Shown here piece after piece: positions 1 to 12,026 of a DNA stretch of 64,000 nt. Positions within the stretch are counted from its first letter, which is position 1. Each line of letters starts with the position of its first letter. The notes below the pieces were generated by a model. It ran no database searches, had not been told where the DNA came from, and was given only the letters and a program-made list of their open reading frames with translations. A program made the position numbers and the translations under genes. Source of the stretch: Tenodera sinensis (taxonomy: Eukaryota; Arthropoda; Insecta; Mantodea; Mantidae). The stretch lies in contig CM060963.1 in assembly GCA_030765045.1 (NCBI GenBank), forward strand, positions 93,875,176-93,939,175, read 5' to 3'.

Positions 1-252
1 ATAAATAAACTTTTATTTATAACAGAATGAAATACAAACCAAACACAAAAAGAATATGAAACCAATTTTTTGGAACAAAAATTAACCGTGTTTCTTTGAT
101 TTTTATATTGAGATACAAAAACTGATAAATTAGCTCTTTTCTTACCGAAAATATGTTTGGTACCGTCTAAAATACAAAAGATAAAAACACATGAACTTCT
201 AAAATACAATAATAAAAAACTGACAATGCTTCAAGAAAAAACAACACAATGT
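1..252. other. AT-rich flank 3' of piggyBac relic
   Basis: AT-rich sequence downstream of the piggyBac stop codon. I looked for a piggyBac-type terminal repeat (CCC-rich next to TTAA) and saw none, so the element end is either lost or left of the window. Confidence 0.4.
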
Positions 253-900
253 TTAGGACTCTACATTTTCAGTACATTCAACATAGATTTTTTTAGAACA
301 CTGCATACAAATTGGTCTTCTGCATTGAACACATAAATAAGCAGTCTTTCTCTTCAATTTTGGGTTACATGTAGAACAATATTTCCTCTGATTTCTAGGA
401 AGTTCGTCTTGTGCATCAGCTGGTGCCGCAGGTGCTATCTTCAAAATTCTGAAGATGCCGCTTTTTAGCTCTCTTGATAAGTTTGTTTTCTGAGCTCTTT
501 CCTGAAGAAGCGGTTCATACAGCTGTTTGGCCAATAATTTCAAAAAATTTATTCTTTGTAGCTTTTCTGAGTTGACACATGACTGATGGATGATGTATGC
601 ATTTATTGAAGACATATCCACGAGTCTGTAAATCAGAGCCATGGGCCAGCGTTGTGTTCTTCTACTGGATGAATATTTACTGCTTTTTTCATCTACAGCA
701 TCTACTCCAAATTTTGTGTAATTATAAAATGCATTAATCTCAGGCAGACCATCAACATCGTCTTTGGAGTGATGCATCGATGAAATCAGTATAACAGCTT
801 TGTTTTTCTTTGGCACTCTGGAAATCAATGTTTTATTACTTGTAAAGCCGTACAGTGTGGAACTCACTGGTCTTGATTTGGAATCTATCTTGGCTTGAAA
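253..900 (-). pseudogene. piggyBac transposase, C-terminal fragment
   Basis: An open frame of about 204 codons from the first Met, readable a little further upstream, matches the C-terminal third of piggyBac (DDE_Tnp_1_7) transposases. Visible landmarks are STLYGFTSNKTL near the start, VPKKNKAV, the block KFGVDAVDE (residues 52-60, whose first Asp corresponds to the third catalytic Asp of the family), SSRRTQRWPM, and a Cys-rich tail with CSTCNPK, CVQCRRPICMQC and a final Cys, which fits the family's C-terminal zinc-binding domain. Full-length proteins are near 600 residues, so the N-terminal DNA-binding part and two catalytic Asp are missing. The frame is clean to its stop, so the truncation may be recent, but the copy cannot be autonomous. 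No host role can be inferred. Confidence 0.85.
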
Positions 901-1108
901 ACTTTAAGTCACATTCCTCAATCCATCTTTGAACAGTTTCATCGAAGGTAGGATCCGCAAGTCTAATTCGCGGACATAGTCGCGGTATTGGAAGTGTTAC
1001 ACTAAGCGCGTCGCGGAGTCCAACAGACTCTCAGGTTCACTCTTTGCATACTAGCATTGTTGACAGACAGTTGGCGACTGAGCCCATAACAGTTCTCCCT
1101 ACCGTGGG

Positions 1109-1335
1109 AAGGTACGTTAAACTTAAATACCAATTTTGGTTCTTAACCGACTTTTCGTTTATGAGTTATGCTGCTCACAAACTGACACACACAAACGCGC
1201 GCTCGGAACTTTTTCTAAAAATGTGTTTGTGTGTTTTTTTTTCAGGGGGCCTCAAAACATATTTCCGGTGAAATCTCGACATCAAATTTTTGGGTGGAAT
1301 ACCTTCCTCTACCTACTATACGTAGTAGAGAAAGT
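1109..1335 (+). mobile_element. Family H copy 1 (3' part)
   Basis: Matches the 3' quarter of the dominant repeat of this window (full copies at 15004-15966 and 39610-40507). It has the TTAAACTTAAATACCAA start block, a short CA/GC tract where other copies carry long (CA)n, the ATTTCCGGTGAAATCTCGAC block and the terminal hairpin CTCTAC...GTAGAG followed by AAAGT. The 5' three quarters are absent. Its 3' end abuts a hAT relic directly. Confidence 0.75.
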
Positions 1336-1770
1336 GAGAAGAAAATGCAAGGAAGTGTTCGAAAATAATAGTGGCTTTAACATAGTCTGTAAAATTTCAA
1401 ATGTGTTGAATGGGCAACATGAAGATATTGTTGTGAGTGTGAGCGACATTGCATGTTATAATTATGTTAGACTTTTCTTGTGATGTGGAACGATCAGTTT
1501 CGAAATTCAAGACAATCGTCAATCTTTTGGATGGAACATTTGGGGAAGCATGTGGTCGTATACTGCAACTCTACAGCACTTGGTGATCCCTTCCAAGAGT
1601 AGTGTCTGGTGAGTATCGCGTACATTTATATTATTTCGGCCTTTCATATCTTTAAAATATTTTATTTTTTAGCACACATTTTTTTACTTTGTAGCACATA
1701 TTTTTGACATTTTAGCACAGAAAAAACAAGTATTTTCCAAGTTTTTAGCACCTGAAAATCTGAGCCCTAG
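1336..1770 (+). pseudogene. hAT transposase C-terminus and 3' end, frameshifted
   Basis: Conceptual translation in more than one frame gives VFENNSGFN...VLNG...SDIACYNY, then CDVERSVSKFKTI, then RQSS...GKHVVVYCNS. This is the dimerisation end of hAT transposases of the CGGBP1-like/BED group, where DVERSFS..K and VVxCN are hallmarks. At least two frameshifts (near 1470 and 1510) break it. Downstream, the motif TAGCAC recurs four times between about 1666 and 1752, as expected for subterminal transposase-binding repeats. The segment ends in CTGAGCCCTAG at 1760-1770, which fits a hAT terminal repeat. The N-terminal 80% is missing. Confidence 0.65.
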
Positions 1771-2462
1771 TGACCATAAAGATAGAAGTGAACACCTATA
1801 TATGTAATTGAATAATGCTTCTAAGTTCTACGAATGGTTAATTACCTGGAGCATTGCAATAGTTATGAAGACAGCTGTCACAGAGGTAAATCATGCAGCA
1901 AACAATACTATAATTAGTGTTGTCCATTCACAGATTTTCATCTAGCTGCATGAACGGTACAAGGAGCCTTAGCGATCATTCTTTCTATTCTATGTTATAT
2001 TTTTTTAAATTTCAAAGCAGTGATTTGGCAGCAAGTTCCCAACTTTTTCGCTCATGCAACAAGATGTTGTGCAAGACAGACTATTTTTCTTTAGCTAAAG
2101 GAGAACCTTGAATTGCGAAATACAGGGTACACTTGGATAAGCTTTGCGGGTCAATATGGCGCTTAAAGTAGGTTTATTGTCTAAATAGAAACTAAGTATT
2201 GGATCACAGAGCCGAACGAACGTACGAAATCTGGTTGATGGAATTTCTCGGCGCTTAGAGAAACAAAAGTTTGGCATTATACACTGTTAATGCAGATCAG
2301 CTATGTTACAAACGAAGTAAAAAATTGGTGAAGATATGCAAATGATAAACTGAAGGCTTTGCAAAATATAGTACAACATTATTGGGGGAAAAAAGACAAA
2401 CTGACAGATGCGAATGATAAGTCATATACCTAATATCGGCCCAGCGACAGTCTTGAGGAATG
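1771..2462. other. unassigned AT-rich DNA
   Basis: Only short frames (under 65 codons) with no recognisable motif. No repeat partner elsewhere in the window was noticed. Confidence 0.4.
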
Positions 2463-3042
2463 TGTTGGGCAAATCACAAAGGCCAGTTACCTTTTCTTGT
2501 CACTTTGTTTCTCTTCTAAAACTGAAGCACACAAACACAGTTATGTTTTATAGTTAAAGCGATCAACACTTCGTCGTGAGCTTACAAATCACAGCTGTTG
2601 CCTTATCGTACCTTGACACTACTTCACAGTGTTTCAGCTCTATTTTCTCTGTCTCACGAACTGCTCTTCGAGAACACACTCACTAAAACTGTTTGAAGAG
2701 TTCAAGACTTACAACTGATGTACCTAACAGTTAAATGTCCTAAAACTGTCTCTGACGACATACACTCAAACATTTACCGCTAACAGCTGTCTCACGGCTT
2801 CATCACGAAAAACTCACTTCTCTCCCCGTCTCGCCTCGCTTATATAGGCGAACATGACGTAGCACAGATTTTTCTCGAAATCCACCTTTTCTTGACTTCT
2901 CATAAACAAGCCGGCAACCGGAAATCTCATGAGCAGTCAGAAAAGGCTTTGTTCTGCCGCGCTCATTGTCGTCAGTCACATATTCTTGTGAGTTGGCTCG
3001 ACCTTGAGTGTCTCTTTGATTTGTGGCGGCCGGCCGGCGACA
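2463..3042 (-). mobile_element. Solo LTR, copy 1
   Basis: A 580-bp repeat that starts TG and ends CA on the + strand. It is homologous along its length to the split copy at 29257-32308 and shares its promoter design and 3' end with the copies at 24779-25421 and 41508-42116. Read on the minus strand it has a GC-rich start, a CRE-like TACGTCA, a TATATAA box and a degraded poly(A) signal before the end. Near-duplicate 5-mers flank it (GAATG left, GCATG right), plausible as a mutated target duplication. No internal region lies on either side, so this is a solo LTR. Superfamily not determined. Confidence 0.6.
2839..2861 (-). promoter_or_regulatory. LTR core promoter: CRE-like site + TATA box
   Basis: On the minus strand TACGTCA is followed 8 bp later by TATATAA and then a GC-rich GCGAGGCG. 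The same pair at 7-8 bp spacing recurs in the three related LTRs of this window. Confidence 0.5.
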
Positions 3043-3872
3043 GCATGCTTTGACGAAAGTGTAGATATGTGGATAATGTTTGATTGAGAACAATCTCAAA
3101 GCAGTGCGAATGCAAATAGCCAACATTACAGTGAATAAGCGAATGAGCTTGAAGAGTGTCCTCTCAAATAGACGGTGCATATGTACCATATAAACACAGC
3201 TCTGCTACTTTGTGAAATTAAAGGCTCCTTTATGTTTAAACACGTCTCCGCTGGAAATTCTGGTTACGTTACACTGATTATTGCGATTTTCTTCCAACAG
3301 TCCGCTCAAATTGAACATTATCTCTGTTCAGCTACGTGACACAATCCCCCAACACGTTATCTTGATTCCGCCTGAATGACCCACGAAATGTTCATTACCT
3401 TATGCTTCTGTTCAAATTATTCATACCTCTTCTCTATCTCATCTTGCTACCTCGTCCTCAGAAAGCCGACACGTATTATCGATTTCTTTATACAGAACAC
3501 CACTTTATTCACCAGTCTTCAGTGTAACCTTTGCCCATCAGCATGTTCCAGCATGTCAGACAGCCACATTTTAACAACTCTTTGCAACAGTTTGCAAGTC
3601 TTTAATTACTTTAAAAGTAAAATATCAATGTAGACACAAAAGTATAAGACTGCATTACGCTAAGCTGGATCTCACTGTGATTTTACTTTTTATCTTTACC
3701 AACCTTATTTTTTTATCACTATGGCCTTCATTCCCTTTTTAATATTAAAAATTTTATGAAAATGTGTTTCCACAGTATCGCTTGATTTATCTTATTTATT
3801 CGTGTATTACGATATGCCTACATATAGAACAACTACTGTGTTATGTTACTATTTTGTTTACGCTGTAGTATA
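3043..3872. other. unassigned DNA
   Basis: AT-rich; frames up to about 85 codons show no family motif. Nothing else seen. Confidence 0.4.
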
Positions 3873-4823
<951 letters not shown>

Positions 4824-5377
4824 TCTATCATGATTATTTTCATGCCACAGAGTACTCAGTTCGGGACTAAGAGGACATGCATCAGAGAAATTCAACAAGA
4901 CTCATGTCAACATTTAACAAATCAGTAGATTTGTGACACGTTCTATAAAGCACACAGGTAATACCGACACAAAATGCATAAAAATACACGTCAATACATG
5001 TAGTGACATTCGAAATCATATTAAAAATAATTATGCTCTTTCCAAACTCGAAAAAAAGGCAATCATTATTCAGAGAACAAATATTTTACGCAGCAACCAG
5101 ATACCGCCACAAGGGAGAAATCAAACTGAGATGATGACTACCTAAGAAGACAGCGCTATCAGTGACTGTCACTGAAAGGCTTTACCAAGAAAAAACACGG
5201 GGGCGTATGTATGGGAGGAGTTTCTCAACTAGGGGACAAGGAAGGGGAGTTCGAAGAGGAAATTCTTCATAACGCCTTACACCAAATGTGCAGCTTTACT
5301 GCCTTAATTCCCATAAGAGATAATTAAATACCTACTTCATATTTTTATATTTTTCAGTTTCATAATTTATACACAAA
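4824..5377. other. unassigned DNA
   Basis: No recognisable gene. One 70-codon frame (4933-5145) has no family features. Confidence 0.35.
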
Positions 5378-5385
5378 GAAAAGTT

Positions 5386-5723
5386 GCGAAATGAGATTCT
5401 TGAGAAGAACAAAAGGATGTACAAGAGAAGATAGAATCAGAAATATAAATATAAGAAATGAATTACAAGTGGAAGCTATTACCTCAAGAATGGGTAGGTA
5501 CAGAAGAAGATGGTTTGAACATGTTGGAAGAATGGATGATACAAGACTGCCAAAAGTAGTTTTCCAATATAGTCCTAAAGGAACGAGGAACGTAGGGAGG
5601 CCGAGGAAAAGATGTAAGGAGACACTGTGAAGACGGAACAGGCGAGAGCCTAATCCATGAAGTGAAGAAGAAGAAGAAGAAGAAGAAGAAGAAGAAGAAG
5701 AAGAAGAAGAAGAAGAAGAAGAA
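5386..5723 (+). mobile_element. 5'-truncated LINE 3' end with (AAG)n tail
   Basis: A frame at 5391-5630 encodes MRFLRRTKGCTREDRIRNIN, then ITSRMGRYRRRWFEHVGRM, LPKVVFQYSPKGTRNVGRPR and KRCKETL. This is the C-terminal end of the reverse-transcriptase ORF common in insect non-LTR elements (RTE/jockey-like). It is followed by a short 3' region and a tail of about 20 AAG units. GAAAAGTT occurs just before the insert (5378-5385) and just after the tail (5724-5731), a likely target-site duplication, so the whole event is visible: a severely 5'-truncated insertion, inactive. Confidence 0.75.
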
Positions 5724-5731
5724 GAAAAGTT

Positions 5732-6329
5732 TTAATATAAAATCGTGAACAAATGCTCTTAGTAAATAATTACCCACACCTTGTTTGGAGGTTGCCACAA
5801 AAGCAGACTTCTTTCATTGCCGGATCTTTAAGCAATGCGTTTCCTCATAGATATGTGTAGGTTTTCTTTTGAGCTATGCTTGATCTAATAGTGTGTTATG
5901 CTTAGCTGGAACCGGTCATGATACTAATGAATTCTGTCCAATGCTAATGTTTTAAATTCATAATGAAGACAGCATTAAACAGTAAGGTGGAGATTAGAGA
6001 GCAGACACATCAAAGAGAAATTCCTGACTCAGAATATATAAATACGTTTTTCTGTCTTTCGCTGTGCGGAAGGCGCTAACCGGTGAAAATGGCATCTAAC
6101 CAGATACTAGTTAATCCAATTTTAATGTCTCTTTAGCTACGTTGGGACTAATGAATAGTTGACATTCAGTTAGAAAGCTTAAGCAGGTGTGTGGTTATGT
6201 GTTTTACATGTGTATATACCGAGTGATGAATAGGAGTAGCCACTATTGCTTTGGCAATATTGAAATAAATATTACAGACTCTTCTACTACTAAAATAAAC
6301 ATTTATTAATACGTTTTATCGTACATTTG
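5732..6329. other. unassigned DNA
   Basis: Nothing recognised; AT-rich, no frame above 60 codons. Confidence 0.35.
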
Positions 6330-6700
6330 TTTGATTATTGCGCCTAGGTTCTACTTTTTCTTCTTGATTCCAGGAATTATTTCTTTATTCTGTTCGGTCC
6401 TCAGTCTATCATTCCCATCTTTTCCTTAGGAGACCAACATTTCTTGTACCTTGTGGCATATAACTATGTATAATTCTGGGTATTCTATCTTTGTTCATTC
6501 TCTTCGTATATTCCTGCAGTTATACGTTCTTCAATCTTCTATATATACACACATGTACATTTTTCATGTAAGTTCTTATTCCTTATTAGGTCCATTCTTC
6601 TACAATGTTTCACGCCCCTCAACTACCTCATCTACCTCTTTTTTTTTAAGATTCATGGTTCGTTTCCATATTGTGACGTTGATAATTTTAGTAAACTTTT
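6330..6700 (-). pseudogene. LINE reverse transcriptase, C-terminal relic
   Basis: Minus-strand translation with frameshifts gives RMNKDRIPRIIHSYMPQGTR then NVGLLRKRWE and a stop. This is the same C-terminal signature (RMxDxRLPxxxxxYxPxGxRxVGRPxKRW) seen in the LINE at 5386-5723. Upstream pieces are too eroded to place. Inactive. Confidence 0.6.
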
Positions 6701-6994
6701 ATTAAGGATAAATCTATTGAATTTATACATTTGGAGGAAAATTTATTAAAGTCCGGACATGTGGTTTCCTGTTCACATACGCGGAAGTCATGTCCTGAAA
6801 GAACACGTTGAATGGCTAGGCTATGAATCGTACATGCTCCGGTCTTCCTCCCAATCAGCTGTGTTGACGAATTGTTAGGCAAGCGCTGCGTAGGCGAGTT
6901 TGAGGTATTTAAACTCCAAATTCTGACCACACGGGGGTCGACTTTGTCTTGCTACCTGAACCTGCGACACTCGCATTCGTGAAGACGCCCATGA

Positions 6995-7185
6995 AAAATG
7001 GAGCTCGCACCGTTCAGAATTACGAATTACGACTTCCCATTTGAGAACAGTAAAAGTATTGGAAATCTCACACAAGTAACAAGGACTATCTCCCAAATGG
7101 TTCACCCCCCCAAAAAAAAAGAGAGAGAGAGAGAGAGAGAAGTACATAAACTGTGCATTTTAACAAGATCCACCGATAAACTCAG
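6995..7185 (+). mobile_element. Family H fragment (5' half block)
   Basis: Contains the block reading AAACTCACACA..AACAAGGAATATCTCC, then AAATGGTTCAC and a TGTRTTTTAGCAAGATC-like string, as at about 15280-15370 in the full copy. A short (GA)n tract at 7119-7140 lies inside. Both ends are missing. Confidence 0.5.
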
Positions 7186-8865
7186 ACACAATTGATAGCT
7201 CGAGCTGTGATAACTGTCCGTGTGGTGGCATCAGATATTCTAAAAATATTTTTTTACATGTTTTTTTCATCAAAATATTCGAAACAATTTACAGTTTATT
7301 TATTACATTTTATAATTTTTGGATATAAAGTGTTTGAACAGAACAACGTCTGTCGAGTCCGCTAGTTTATCTATAAATCTGCAAATGGAATGTGAGCAAA
7401 TTTATCTAGAGAATATAAAAAAATCGAGTCAATTTTAATTGACTAACTACCAAAAGAATGTATATAAATACAACAAAATATGAATTAACCTCCTAAATGA
7501 ATAGACCGGAACTGCTTCCGTATATAGTTTCTGTTTTTGTGTTGTTTTGTGTCGTACTGTTTTGGTGAAGCTAAACACCTTTGCAGAAAACACATGACGA
7601 TCTGAAATAAATTAGTAAATGCTAGGGGTTATAAAAATAGATATGTTAAGGAGATGAAGAAAGTGTGGGCTAAATAGCCAAGAATGATTGAAACACATAT
7701 TTAATAGTGTCTTATTGGTCAAAAGTAGTAAGACGCAGTAAGAGAGGGATACTTATAGATAGTAGTTTTAGCGTCTTCTCTAATGAGCTAATATAGCCAC
7801 TTTATCGCTTTACCTCACCTTATTGATGTTGTATATGCACCATTTCCCCTTCACCCACTCAGGTAATCAAGCATTAGAGAGGGTTGTTTTTTAGTCCCAA
7901 AATGCGTCATAGCTCGACGAGCAGTAGGTGGAGGCAAGTCCTCTTTCCCCTCTAACACATAAGGTTGGGCATCACTGGTCATAGATACTAATCAATGCTA
8001 CCAAGAGTAACAATGGAAAAATATTTAGGCCCAAAAATTAAGACAAGCTTAAATCAGAACGCAATAAAGGAATTTTCTATTTTTCTCTGGAAATGTTATT
8101 TATTTGCAGTCAGTAACGAGCCGACATTTTATGCGATGAAGTTCATTCGGGCGTTTCAATAGAATATTAATTGAAAATAAATGTATTTTTACTTAAACTG
8201 CAACTATTGTGTGAATGACATTAATTTAACTCAAAAATGTGTTTAGATTTTCTTTAAAAAAACACAAATACCTTGGTAGAACGTAATCCAACCGTAACAA
8301 TAATTGACCCTAAGAGTCTCCTATCTAAAATATCCAAATTGTAAGAGGGAGAATATCACAGCCAGGGTTGTCAATTTAATATTTGGTAAGGGATTCCTGT
8401 GTACTGCTCGGGATTGTAGGAGCTGATACTGAAGTTCCAAAACCGCGTATTTACGGACAGAAAAAGAATTACAAATGTTCATATTTTATTTAAAACTCAT
8501 AAACAGTATACCATACCACAGTATGTGAACTCGGCGTACTGATGGTCTCCGCAACCGATAAAAGGTCTGAACTTTATACATCACACTGCAGTATGTGAAT
8601 ACTAAAGCTTCGCTGTTTACACTGAACACATATAAGGGAATTTGACTTCCCCGAGAACTCATCACATTGGAAAGGAGAAAAATGCAACGTAATTCTACTG
8701 TAACTCTTGCTACATAGCTGACCTTCAGCAGATCACATAAAATTTAACAACTTTATTTTCACCAGTCTCCGAGCTGTTCATTTCCAGTTATATTTATAAT
8801 TTACCAAACATATTGTCAATTCAAAGAGAATTAACTCAAAATACATGTCCATGATTGTGTGTCCT

Positions 8866-8866
<1 letters not shown>
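7186..8866. other. unassigned AT-rich DNA
   Basis: No frame above about 60 codons, no repeat partner noticed, no RNA gene seen. Confidence 0.4.
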
Positions 8867-8945
<79 letters not shown>

Positions 8946-8963
8946 TGTGTGTGTGTGTGTGTG
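8867..8963. repeat. (GT)n microsatellite
   Basis: About 48 GT units with one GATG interruption near 8944. Cys-Val frames across it are artefacts. Confidence 0.95.
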
Positions 8964-9260
8964 TCACTTGCTTCATTTACACTTGCGGACGAGCATGTTG
9001 CCTCTGGTGAGCGCCGACATGGCTTCTACCTGCTTTCTGTACCTGTGCGACAGATACAGAGAGATCCAAATACATATGAACCGCTACGCGGTGTTTTTCC
9101 ACTGCGAACGCGGAAATACGATAACAGCAGCTGATATACACAAGGTCACGAGCATCACTTGTTTTTACCTCTGCTCTGAACACAATCAGTATTGAGTTGA
9201 CGCGATATCGTGCGGCTGCATTATTACCAGTGTGCTTTATTACTTAGTCCTGTGTTTAGT

Positions 9261-9731
<471 letters not shown>

Positions 9732-9764
9732 CTGTATTTAGTCACAAAGTGTATTATGACACAG

Positions 9765-10355
9765 CATTTGTTTTCTACTGTACAGCGTGTGTTTATTACA
9801 ATTTTTTCGAGTCAACAGTGCATAACGTGCATAGCGTGCATACAATTTTGCGTCCTTTTTTTTTTTTAAAGAGATTTAACTGACAGGGAGCGTGATTTTG
9901 CTTTTTTTCAACAAGACTCTCCAACAGCTCATATGGCCAGTCTTTCGAAGAGAACAATTGAAAGTGTGTTTCAGGACAGAATTGTTAGTAGAGATTTGTA
10001 GCTCCCTCGGTCCCCCTAGCTAACCCACTGCGATTTCTATCTCTGGGGTAACTTAAAGCATAAAGTATACAAGACAAACCCACACACTCTGGAAGAATTA
10101 AAACAAAATATCCGCCAAGAAAGTGCCAGCATTTCTCAATGTGAACTACGGCGAGTGATGGACAGTTTCACGTATGAACAACTACGGTGGCCAGTTTCAG
10201 CATCTGCTGTAATTATATTGGCAAGTAAAGCGTTTAATAGTAGTTTTAAAATGCTGTATGGTTTTGTACGCGCTGTTCTATGACAGCGGCAGTCGGTGAC
10301 CAGCGCAGAGGACCCGTACAGACAAAACACAGCACAGCCGGTTCAGAATCTTTCG
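9765..10355 (+). pseudogene. mariner-like transposase C-terminus with 3' end (M1)
   Basis: Frame pieces read FFQQDSPTAHMASLSKRT, IESVFQDRIVSR, an in-frame stop, CDFYLWGNLKHKVYKTNPHT and LEELKQNIRQESASISQ. This is the C-terminal catalytic part of an insect mariner-like family, with the second catalytic Asp in QQD and the third region in the PRSPxLxxCDF block, where Asp to stop is one of several lesions. The copy at 61031-61600 is its inverted near twin over coding and 3' sequence. The 3' end is near 10350 in TTTCGGATCACCGG. The N-terminal two thirds are absent in both copies, so both may derive from one deletion derivative. Confidence 0.75.
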
Positions 10356-10477
10356 GATCACCGGTTAGATGGTGGTGTGCAAATTTGTCCTGTCCTGATT
10401 TGGAGAAAACTGATAGGAGCCATGTGATTATTCAGCTAATATGCACATCAGTGAAGTTAAATGAAACAAGAGAGATC

Positions 10478-11130
10478 ATTCGCCTTCTTCTTCACTTTAC
10501 GGCGTGGGCAGAGTGCCCTTTCCATCTCGCAATACTTGTTCTTTCCACCTCTTTTTCAGTCTATCAACATCTCTCTTTCCTTTTGGTTGATACCGGAATA
10601 TATTGGATATTATTTGTCTATGTTGCATCCATTCCTTCTTATATTTTCAATTTTGCTATTTATTGAATCTATATACTGGGAACTTTTCTTATGCTTTCAT
10701 TTGTTTTAACTAACAGTGTATTCCTTTGTTTTCCTTCAAACGTTCATCTTTGCACTTTGTATTTGGCTTTTCGGTTTCTTCTTGAGCACCCATGTCTCAC
10801 TTCCTGAGTAGTGTAGCGACTGCCATTGTTTTATAGAACTTTAACCTGGTCTCTTTTGTTTTATTTCTTAAGCTTGTATGCACTTTTCCCCGTATCATTT
10901 GGTATCTTGCAAGCTGTTTGCTGACATCTGTTTCAGTTCTCATCATATAATTCACATTGCATTCTAAATAGTTGAACTCTCTTGCTTGTTTCCTATAGCT
11001 TGTTTTTTATAATTATTTTTGCCCTCACATGTTGTTTCCCCAAAAGACCATTATCTTGGATTTTTCTTTTGTTATTTTAAAATAATATTGTTGGCATAGC
11101 TGGTTCAAGCGATGTAATGCATATAGTAGT
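10478..11130 (-). pseudogene. LINE reverse transcriptase, thumb and C-terminal relic
   Basis: Minus-strand translation across several frames gives KITKEKSKIMVFWGN, REFNYLECNVNY, KFYKTMAVATLLRK, YKKEWMQHRQII and finally YQPKGKRDVDRLKKRWKEQ. In order these match the region after the YADD catalytic motif and the C-terminus of insect RTE/jockey-like LINEs. Multiple stops and shifts are present. Related relics are at 20020-20540 and 54208-55165, all on the minus strand. Confidence 0.7.
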
Positions 11131-11160
11131 TTATTCTCCGTTTCTTGTATTGAAACCACG

Positions 11161-11235
11161 CATTTATTTATTTGTTTACGACGGTAGGAGTTAAGCCCAT
11201 CAGGTCTTCTGTTCCACTCTACCAGGCAATAAAAT
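11161..11235 (-). repeat. possible retroposon 3' tail
   Basis: ATTTATTTATTTGTTTAC followed by GGTAGGAGTTAAGCCCATCA and a pyrimidine-rich stretch looks like the 3' tail of an insect retroposon read in reverse. No coding part is attached. Confidence 0.3.
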
Positions 11236-11337
11236 GCAATATAAGATAATTAGCATAAACATGCAAAGGTCTAACAAAAACACATTGAAATGAAAAAGAA
11301 AAACGATAACCGAATTGTTTTCAGCTGAGTGTACAGG

Positions 11338-12026
11338 ATAAACTTTGTTAGCTGATAGATAAGCTTATTTTAAACACCTTTTTTATCAAGGAAAGTTTTT
11401 TGATGCAGTGTTTTCTTTAAGCGCTAGACGAGTTAATGCCATTACCTTCTGCCTCCCACCTAGTTTAAGCATTTACGGCAAAATCAACAATGAAAATTAG
11501 TATTGCATTTATCTTAGTAAGGCACACAATCTTAATCCAAGGAACAAGCACAGAACACAAAAATAAAACATAAATATCTCATTGTTTGCAGTTAATTACA
11601 GCTTTACTGTTGAAAGGAAAAGTTGGAATGCACGCCCATTGCGATTAATACAAAGAGTGCATCGGTGTGCCCTATTCTGCCGTGCTCTCGCAAAGACACC
11701 AGCCATTTCTCTGGTTTAAAAGTTTGTCGGTCTAATTTTGAATAGTAAAGTTGTGATTAACTGTAAACAATGATATGCCTGTGTTTTGTTTGTGAGTTCT
11801 GTTGTTTGTTTCTTGATTTAAGATTGTGTGCCTTACTAACATAAATGCAAAACTAATTTTCATTGTTGATTTTTCCGTAAATACTTAAACTGGGTGGGAG
11901 GCAGTAATCTATGACATTAACTCGTCTAGCCTTAAGCGAAACACCTCAGCAAAAAATCTTTCCTTAATAAAAAGTGTTTAAATAACGCCATCTATCAGCT
12001 CCCAAAGTTTGTCGGTCTAATTTTGA
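11338..12026. mobile_element. Long terminal-inverted-repeat element (~270-bp arms)
   Basis: The left arm (11338-11614) and right arm (11741-12011) are inverted copies through GGCACACAATCTTAA, TGAAAATTAGTATTGC-type and CTGCCTCCCACC blocks, at roughly 80% identity by eye, around a ~125-bp spacer. A perfect 23-bp direct repeat beginning AAAGTTTGTCGGTC flanks the right arm (11719-11741 and 12004-12026), as if a second terminus of the same family lies inside. The left tip stops at GATAAACTTTG, so the left terminus is incomplete. No coding capacity. Confidence 0.7.

Noticed and set aside
2803..3189. 128-codon minus-strand frame
   Set aside because: It lies mostly within the solo LTR and has no protein family features.
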